Positions 60,717 to 64,000 of a DNA stretch of 64,000 bases are shown piece after piece. The stretch comes from Oxalobacteraceae bacterium AB_14 (GTDB lineage Bacteria; Pseudomonadota; Gammaproteobacteria; Burkholderiales; Burkholderiaceae_D). Position numbers and translations under genes: made by a program. Position 1 is the first letter of the stretch. Every line of letters begins with the position of its first letter. The DNA lies in NCBI GenBank assembly GCA_000381565.1, contig KB906725.1, forward strand, positions 1 to 64,000, in the 5' to 3' direction. The notes below the pieces were generated by a model. It saw nothing but the letters and a program-made list of their open reading frames with translations, ran no database searches and was not told where the DNA came from.

Positions 60717-61837
60717 ACTTCCTGCCGAGCCAACAGCGGGCCGGACCGGTGGTGTGGAGCGGCATCATCGCCGCCACCTGCGTGCTGTTGTTCCTGCTGC
60801 AGCGGATGCTGTTCCTGGCGGTCCCCTTCCTGCTGGCGATCGTGCTGTACTACATCCTGCAACCGCCGATGCAGCGCCTGATCCGCCTGGGCCTGAGCCA
60901 CAACGCGGCCACACTGATTGTCGGCGGCGCCTTCCTGCTGTTGCTGGTGGCGGCCGGCCTGGTGCTGATCTACCGGGATGCCGGCCCGTCCGATTCGTGG
61001 CAGGACATGCTGGGCAAATACCTGAGCGGCGGGCTGGAATTCGTGCGCCAGACGATGTTGGCGCTGGAGCGGCAGTTCCCCATCCTCAAACAGATCAAGC
61101 TGGCCCGCACCGTCAACAGCCGCGTCAGCGCCTTCACCGGCACGTTCGTGCAGAAGCACCTGACCGATATCCTGGTGTCGGCGGCGGCGTGGCTGCCGTC
61201 GCTGCTGCTGGCGCCGTTCCTGACCTTCTTCTTCCTGCGCGACGGCCTGCGCTTCAAGAAGTTCCTGGCGCGCGCCGTGCCGAACGCCTTCTTTGAAAAG
61301 ACCCTGCGCCTGCTGCACGAGGTCGACCAGACCGCGCACCGCTACTTCCAGGGCTTGTTCAAGCTGACCATCCTCGATACGGCGGTGCTGGCGTTCGGGC
61401 TGTGGGCGATCGGCGTGTCGTCGCCGCTGGTGCTGGGCCTGATCGCGGCGATGCTGGCGTGGGTGCCGTATGTGGGATCTATCCTCGGCTGCATGCTGGT
61501 GGTGATGGTGGCCTCGACCGACGCGCCGGCCGATCCGGGCGTGGCCTATATGGCGATCGGCGTGTTCATCACGGTGCGGTTGCTGGACGATTTCATCTTC
61601 ATGCCGATGACCCTGGGACGCAGCCTGCACATCCATCCCCTGATCACGGTACTGATGATCTTCATCGGCGGCTCGGTGGCCGGGGTGGCGGGGCTGATGC
61701 TGGTGCTGCCGCTGCTGGGCGTGGTGATGGTGGTCGGCGAAACGCTGGGCCGGCTGATCACCGACCCGCGCCTGCGCGCGCGCCACCGCAACGCCATGGC
61801 GCTGCGCGCCCGGCAGGCCAGCGCCGACCTGGTTTAG
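60713..61837 (+). CDS. AI-2E family transporter (PerM-like)
   Basis: A 374-residue inner-membrane protein. N-terminal helices (GIIAATCVLLFLLQRMLFLA) precede a long central soluble part and a C-terminal four-helix group (VLGLIAAMLAWVPYVGSILG and RLLDDFIFMPMTLGRSLHIH), the signature of the AI-2E/PerM superfamily. Members export small molecules or act as ion transporters; substrate unknown. Translationally coupled to the cNMP-domain gene. Confidence 0.9.
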   Translation: MNFLPSQQRAGPVVWSGIIAATCVLLFLLQRMLFLAVPFLLAIVLYYILQPPMQRLIRLGLSHNAATLIVGGAFLLLLVAAGLVLIYRDAGPSDSWQDMLGKYLSGGLEFVRQTMLALERQFPILKQIKLARTVNSRVSAFTGTFVQKHLTDILVSAAAWLPSLLLAPFLTFFFLRDGLRFKKFLARAVPNAFFEKTLRLLHEVDQTAHRYFQGLFKLTILDTAVLAFGLWAIGVSSPLVLGLIAAMLAWVPYVGSILGCMLVVMVASTDAPADPGVAYMAIGVFITVRLLDDFIFMPMTLGRSLHIHPLITVLMIFIGGSVAGVAGLMLVLPLLGVVMVVGETLGRLITDPRLRARHRNAMALRARQASADLV

Positions 61838-61844
61838 TCCGGGG

Positions 61845-63440
61845 TCAAGCGGTCAGCGCCTGCTGGCCGGCCGACTCGGCCACCACTTCCTCGTCGTCCG
61901 AGCGGATCAGGTGATCGAAGGCCGCAAGCGCCGCCTTGGCGCCGTCGCCGGTGGCGATGATGATCTGCTTGAACGGCACCGTGGTGACGTCGCCCGCCGC
62001 GAACACGCCGGGTATCGAGGTCTGGCCGCGCGCATCGACTTCGATCTCGCCGTGACGCGACAGCGCCACCGTGCCCTTGAGCCACTCGGTGTTCGGCACC
62101 AGGCCGATCTGCACGAACACGCCTTCCAGCTCGACCTTCTTGGCTTCGCCCGACACCCGGTCGTTGTAGCTCAGGGCGTTGACGATCTTGCCGTCGCCGT
62201 GGATCTCGGTGGTCTGTGCCGAGACGATCACGGTGACGTTGGCCAGGCTGCGCAGCTTGCGCTGCAGCACCGCGTCGGCGCGCAGCTCGGCGCCGAACTC
62301 GATCAGGGTCACATGCTTGACCAGGCCGGCCAGGTCGATCGCCGCCTCGACGCCGGAGTTGCCGCCGCCGATCACCGCCACCCGCTTGCCCTTGAACAGC
62401 GGCCCGTCGCAGTGCGGGCAGTAGGCCACGCCGTGGTTGCGGTATTCCTTCTCGCCCGGCACGTTGATCTCCCGCCAGCGGGCGCCGGTGGCCAGGATCA
62501 CCGACTTGGCTTGCAGGACCGCGCCGCTGGCCGTTTGCACTTCGATCAGCTTGCCCGGCACCAGCTTGGCGGCGCGCTGGGTGTTCATGATGTCGACCTC
62601 GTATTCCTTGACGTGCTGCTCCAGCGCCACGGCGAATTTCGGGCCGTCGGTTTCCTTGACAGAGATGAAGTTCTCGATCGACAGGGTGTCGAGCACCTGG
62701 CCGCCGAAACGCTCGGCCAGCACGCCGGTCTTGATGCCCTTGCGGGCGGCGTAGATGGCCGCCGCCGCGCCGGCGGGACCGCCGCCGACGATCAGCACGT
62801 CGAACACGTCTTTCTTGCTCAGCTCGGCGGCCTGGCGGGCGCCGGCGTTCTTGTCCAGCTTGGACAGGATCTCTTCGACGTTGCTGCGGCCCTGGCCGAA
62901 ATGTTCGCCGTTGAGGAACATCATCGGCACCGCCATGATCTGGCGCGCCTCGACTTCTTGCGGGAACACGCCGCCGTCGATGGTGGTCACCTTGATGCGC
63001 GGGTTGATCACCGCCATCGCGTTGAGCGCCTGCACCACTTCCGGGCAATTGTGGCAGCTCAGCGAGATGAAGGTTTCGAACACGTAGTCGCCGTCGAGGT
63101 TGCGGATCTGCTCGATCACGGCGTCGTCGAACTTGATGGTGTGGCCGCCGACCTGCAACAGGGCCAGCACCAGCGAGGTGAATTCATGGCCCATCGGCAC
63201 GCCGGCGAAACGCACGCCGATATCGGTGCCGGGGCGGTTGATGCTGAACGACGGCTTGCGTTCGGCATCGTCGGTGCGCTTGACCAGCGTGATCTTGTCG
63301 CTCAACAGGACGATTTCCTGGAGCAGTTCCTCCATCTCGCGGGCCTTGGCGCTGTCATCGAGAGAAGCGACGATCTCAATCGGTTGCACCACTTTTTCCA
63401 AGTAGGCTTTCAACTGGGTTTTGAGAGTTGCATCTAACAT
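61845..63440 (-). CDS. ahpF: Alkyl hydroperoxide reductase subunit F
   Basis: A 531-residue flavoprotein disulfide reductase that supplies electrons from NAD(P)H to AhpC. The N-terminal thioredoxin-like pair (residues 1-200) has [10 protein letters not shown] with the CxxC of the transfer domain. The FAD domain has [20 protein letters not shown], the redox disulfide [10 protein letters not shown], and NAD-binding [19 protein letters not shown], ending with an FAD motif [17 protein letters not shown]. All catalytic cysteines are present. It is transcribed with ahpC, 108 bases downstream of it. Confidence 0.97.
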   Translation of the reverse strand: MLDATLKTQLKAYLEKVVQPIEIVASLDDSAKAREMEELLQEIVLLSDKITLVKRTDDAERKPSFSINRPGTDIGVRFAGVPMGHEFTSLVLALLQVGGHTIKFDDAVIEQIRNLDGDYVFETFISLSCHNCPEVVQALNAMAVINPRIKVTTIDGGVFPQEVEARQIMAVPMMFLNGEHFGQGRSNVEEILSKLDKNAGARQAAELSKKDVFDVLIVGGGPAGAAAAIYAARKGIKTGVLAERFGGQVLDTLSIENFISVKETDGPKFAVALEQHVKEYEVDIMNTQRAAKLVPGKLIEVQTASGAVLQAKSVILATGARWREINVPGEKEYRNHGVAYCPHCDGPLFKGKRVAVIGGGNSGVEAAIDLAGLVKHVTLIEFGAELRADAVLQRKLRSLANVTVIVSAQTTEIHGDGKIVNALSYNDRVSGEAKKVELEGVFVQIGLVPNTEWLKGTVALSRHGEIEVDARGQTSIPGVFAAGDVTTVPFKQIIIATGDGAKAALAAFDHLIRSDDEEVVAESAGQQALTA

Positions 63441-63548
63441 GATTTTTCTTCCTTTTTACAAATATTTAGGCGTATGCCGGGCCGGACGCCCGGACCGGCA
63501 TCGCGGTATTACTTGTGTGCTGCGGTCTCTTTCAAGACGTGCTCGGAC

Positions 63549-64000
63549 TTAGATCTTGCCGACCAGGTCCAGCGATGGGGTCAGGGTAGCTGCGCCCTCG
63601 GTCCATTTGGCTGGGCAAACTTCGCCTGGGTGGGAGGCCACGTACAGCGCTGCCTTGACCTTGCGCAGCAGTTCCGAGGCGTCGCGGCCGATGCCGTTGT
63701 CGTGCACTTCCAGCACTTTGATGAAGCCTTCCGGATTGATGACGAAGGTGCCGCGCAGTGCCAGGCCTTCTTCTTCGATCATCACTTCGAAGTTGCGCGA
63801 CAGGGTGCCGGTCGGGTCGCCGATCAGCGGGTAGTTGACTTTTTTGATCGCATCCGAGGTGTCGTGCCATGCTTTGTGCGCGAAGTGGGTGTCGGTCGAC
63901 ACGCCGTACACGTCCACGCCCAGCTTGGCGAATTCAGGCTGGTGGTCGGCCAGGTCTTCCAGTTCGGTAGGGCAGACGAAGGTGAAGTCGGCTGGGTAGA
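63549..64000 (-). CDS. ahpC: Alkyl hydroperoxide reductase subunit C (peroxiredoxin), start beyond window
   Basis: About 150 C-terminal residues of a typical 2-Cys peroxiredoxin. The visible part includes the peroxidatic Cys region [19 protein letters not shown] (at the window edge), then [34 protein letters not shown] and the resolving Cys in [13 protein letters not shown], ending SLDLVGKI. It reduces hydrogen peroxide and organic peroxides, with AhpF as reductant. The reading frame continues off the right edge. Confidence 0.97.
   Translation of the reverse strand, partial: YPADFTFVCPTELEDLADHQPEFAKLGVDVYGVSTDTHFAHKAWHDTSDAIKKVNYPLIGDPTGTLSRNFEVMIEEEGLALRGTFVINPEGFIKVLEVHDNGIGRDASELLRKVKAALYVASHPGEVCPAKWTEGAATLTPSLDLVGKI

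Overview
The window looks like a chromosomal segment of a high-GC betaproteobacterium, most likely Oxalobacteraceae (Massilia/Duganella/Janthinobacterium type). This rests on high GC, a GTP-type PEP carboxykinase, ssb and uvrA diverging from a shared LexA box, a czcICBA cluster, and the style of the encoded proteins. No rRNA, integrase, transposase, CRISPR or prophage genes are visible. The taxonomy is inference because no search could be run.

Layout. 1-932: start of an octapeptide-repeat protein gene running off the left edge. 1.7-3.8 kb: DJ-1/PfpI genes, one fused to an AraC domain. 3.9-12.3 kb: an unusual deacetylase-caspase-TPR fusion, a di-haem peroxidase, a secreted phosphoesterase lipoprotein and a GH97 glycosidase. 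12.3-12.9 kb: a small putative DNA-binding protein preceded by a phased short-repeat array. 13-19 kb: czcI-czcC-czcB-czcA metal efflux. 19.2-27.8 kb: PAP2 phosphatase, histidine kinase with a damaged solute-binding-protein gene, GlxA-type regulator, SLAC1/TehA transporter with a DUF2783 partner, and another solute-binding-protein relic. 27.9-31.5 kb: ssb/uvrA. 31.6-37.3 kb: DUF885 peptidase-like protein, a TetR regulator with two matching operators, one in front of a 37-residue membrane ORF, a second putative DNA-binding paralogue behind a striking 10-bp array, and pckG. 37.6-40.2 kb: D-2-hydroxyacid dehydrogenase, an unknown gene and a one-domain asparaginase, separated by dRS3-like palindromes.

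40.2-51.4 kb holds two adjacent genes for octapeptide-repeat proteins of 1069 and 2590 residues. 51.5-53.7 kb: rdgC and dinB (LexA box). 53.8-58 kb: solute-binding protein, an MFS gene broken by two deletions and an S9 oligopeptidase. 58.1-58.3 kb: tRNA-Val and tRNA-Asp. 58.4-61.8 kb: an ABC pair, a cNMP-domain protein and an AI-2E family permease. 61.8-64 kb: ahpF and ahpC (cut by the right edge).

The candidates most likely to be undescribed are: (1) the two paralogous putative ribbon-helix-helix proteins with a C-terminal domain resembling RAMA/DUF4357, each behind an array of TAG/CTA cores at about one helical turn; (2) the giant octapeptide-repeat proteins, three genes in one window, with a 220-residue super-repeat; (3) the deacetylase-caspase-EF-hand-TPR fusion; (4) the TetR regulator and micro-ORF pair linked by a shared palindrome.
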